Shown in pieces: positions 62,870-64,000 of a stretch of 64,000 bases of DNA. This DNA is from SZUA-370 sp034003955 (GTDB taxonomy: Bacteria; Spirochaetota; Spirochaetia; Treponematales; UBA12059), in assembly GCA_034003955.1 (NCBI GenBank), contig JAVEXO010000003.1, positions 1 through 64,000 of the forward strand. The letters are read 5' to 3'. The position numbers and the translations under genes are program-made. Numbering within the stretch: position 1 is the stretch's first letter; each line of letters starts with the position of its first letter. Below the pieces are notes generated by a model, which saw only the letters and a program-made list of their open reading frames with translations, was not told where the DNA came from and made no database searches.

Positions 62870-63964
62870 ATGAAACGAGTAATCAACTTCAGCGCCGGTC
62901 CCGCCGGCATACCCCTAGAGGTTCTAGAGCAGGCTCGGGACGAGATGCTCGACTGGAACGGCACCGGCTGTTCTGTCATGGAAGTATCACACCGCGGCAA
63001 GGACTACGACGCGATGCACCAGGAGACAATGAGCCTGTTCCGCGAACTCGCTGGCATGGGTCCTGAATGGAAGGTTCTATTCACCACCGGTGGTGCCAGC
63101 AGCCAGTTCCTGATGCTCCCGACGAACTTCATGGGGCCTGGCAAGAGCGCAGACTACATACATACCGGCAACTGGTCAAAGGCGGCTATCAAGGAAGCCA
63201 AGCGCTTTGGCACCATAACGATGCCAGCAAACATGGAACTCCCAGGCGAGATATTCAGGGCTATCCCCAGGCAGGAAGACCTTAAATTCAATCCTGCAGC
63301 AGAGTACGTGCACTACACCAGCAATAACACCATCTTTGGAACCCAGTGGCACTACACCCCCGATCCCAAGGGCAAGCCCCTTGTAGCCGATATGTCAAGC
63401 GACATCTTCAGCCGCCCGGCAGAGTTTAACAAACACAGCATGATTTATGCCGGCGCTCAGAAGAACCTCGGCCCCTCGGGTGTGACCGTCGTCGCCATCA
63501 AGGACGATTTCCTGGCCAAGGCCCATGCCGATCTGCCCACCATGATGTCATACAAGATATTTGCTGAAAAAGATTCCATGTTCAACACGCCCCCCTGCTT
63601 CTCCATATATATCCTCAACCTGGTGATGAAGTGGATCAAGAAGAATGGCGGTCTCGTGGGATTAGGCAAGATAAACGATGCCAAGCAGAAGACACTGTAC
63701 GGCGCGATCGATGCCTCAAAGGGCTACTATGTCTGCCCGGTAGAGAAGGACGCCCGCTCCTGGATGAACGTCGTCATGCGCCTACCGACGCCCGAGCTGG
63801 AAGAGAAATTCATAAAGGAAGCCAAGGCCGCCGGCATCGTCCAGATAAAGGGCTACCGCACGGTAGGAGGCATTCGCTTCTCCGAGTACAACGCGGTAAC
63901 GCTCGACAACATCAAGACGACCGTCCAGTACATGGACGACTTCAAGTCAAAGAACCCGGCCTGA
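62870..63964 (+). CDS. serC: Phosphoserine aminotransferase
   Basis: 364 residues. Family motifs: NFSAGPAGIP at the N-terminus, MEVSHRGKDY, FTTGGASSQF, and PLP Lys in YAGAQKNLGPSG. It converts 3-phosphohydroxypyruvate to phosphoserine. It is the second gene of serA-serC. AAGGAG precedes the start by 8 nt. Complete. Confidence 0.95.
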   Translation: MKRVINFSAGPAGIPLEVLEQARDEMLDWNGTGCSVMEVSHRGKDYDAMHQETMSLFRELAGMGPEWKVLFTTGGASSQFLMLPTNFMGPGKSADYIHTGNWSKAAIKEAKRFGTITMPANMELPGEIFRAIPRQEDLKFNPAAEYVHYTSNNTIFGTQWHYTPDPKGKPLVADMSSDIFSRPAEFNKHSMIYAGAQKNLGPSGVTVVAIKDDFLAKAHADLPTMMSYKIFAEKDSMFNTPPCFSIYILNLVMKWIKKNGGLVGLGKINDAKQKTLYGAIDASKGYYVCPVEKDARSWMNVVMRLPTPELEEKFIKEAKAAGIVQIKGYRTVGGIRFSEYNAVTLDNIKTTVQYMDDFKSKNPA

Positions 63965-63981
63965 TTTACGTATACGACTTA

Positions 63982-64000
63982 AGATAACGAAGAGAATAAG
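63982..64000. repeat. Edge of a second GA-rich repeat
   Basis: AGATAACGAAGAGAATAAG matches 17 of 19 bases of AGATAACAAAGAGGATAAG at 38846-38864. It suggests another copy of the purine-rich repeat starting at the window edge. Confidence 0.5.

Overview
The window looks like a chromosomal segment of a spirochaete with moderate G+C. The best taxonomic hint is a p83/100-type antigen (26696-28336), a family known mainly from Borrelia and Treponema. A cytidylate-kinase-like protein with a BON-like tail and several large orphans also suit the phylum. No rRNA, tRNA or CRISPR array was seen. Most of the window is dense, intact, operonic housekeeping DNA. The exceptions are a decaying stretch near the left end (1.2-6.4 kb), an IS30 remnant (33.1-34 kb), a low-complexity inverted repeat (38.75-39.18 kb) and two more AT-rich genes (7211-7555, 25595-26605).

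Layout. 0.2-1.1 kb: a lone E2-type acyltransferase domain whose catalytic His position is Asp. 1.2-6.4 kb: two outer-membrane-type genes and a two-component cluster, all interrupted by single-base shifts, a stop codon or a fusion. 6.5-7.6 kb: a haem-type membrane protein and a DsrE-like protein. 7.6-14.5 kb: a Cache histidine kinase, a barrel/transglutaminase/TPR protein and an LVIVD beta-propeller lipoprotein. 14.7-20 kb: a flavin-centred group with an exported FMN-binding protein, an exported FAD reductase, a flavin-reductase/PCP_red fusion, a split-barrel lipoprotein, a TetR regulator and a DUF4386-like membrane protein. A 22-bp palindrome at one promoter and a matching half-site at another suggest shared control. 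20-32.5 kb: small heat-shock protein, beta-CASP nuclease, DMT exporter, kinase, RlmB-type methylase, YeiH-type exporter, p83/100 protein, PQQ/HEAT protein, RNA uracil methylase and a CNNM/CBS protein.

33-48.6 kb: the IS30/kinase chimera, a 638-residue orphan, a 30-residue basic ribosomal-type protein (COX24/bS22-like), CheY, L28, Ffh, an HD protein, a lytic transglycosylase, and a lipoylation operon (TetR, LipA, LplB-like, LplA). Then come LspA, a Nif3-like protein, an esterase and acetate kinase. 48.6-54.7 kb: def-fmt-PASTA-DUF155-like operon, DUF192 lipoprotein and DUF1576 transporter.

54.8-59.8 kb is the most system-like part. A P-II-like protein and an EIIA(Ntr)-like protein are translationally linked to a seven-gene Mrp/Mbh-type cation antiporter that lacks the large MrpA subunit. 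After it, on the other strand, an M23 peptidase gene ends inside the Shine-Dalgarno of rpsU. That rpsU has no ATG, GTG or TTG start and appears to begin at ATC. The window closes with serA-serC and the edge of another GA-rich repeat.
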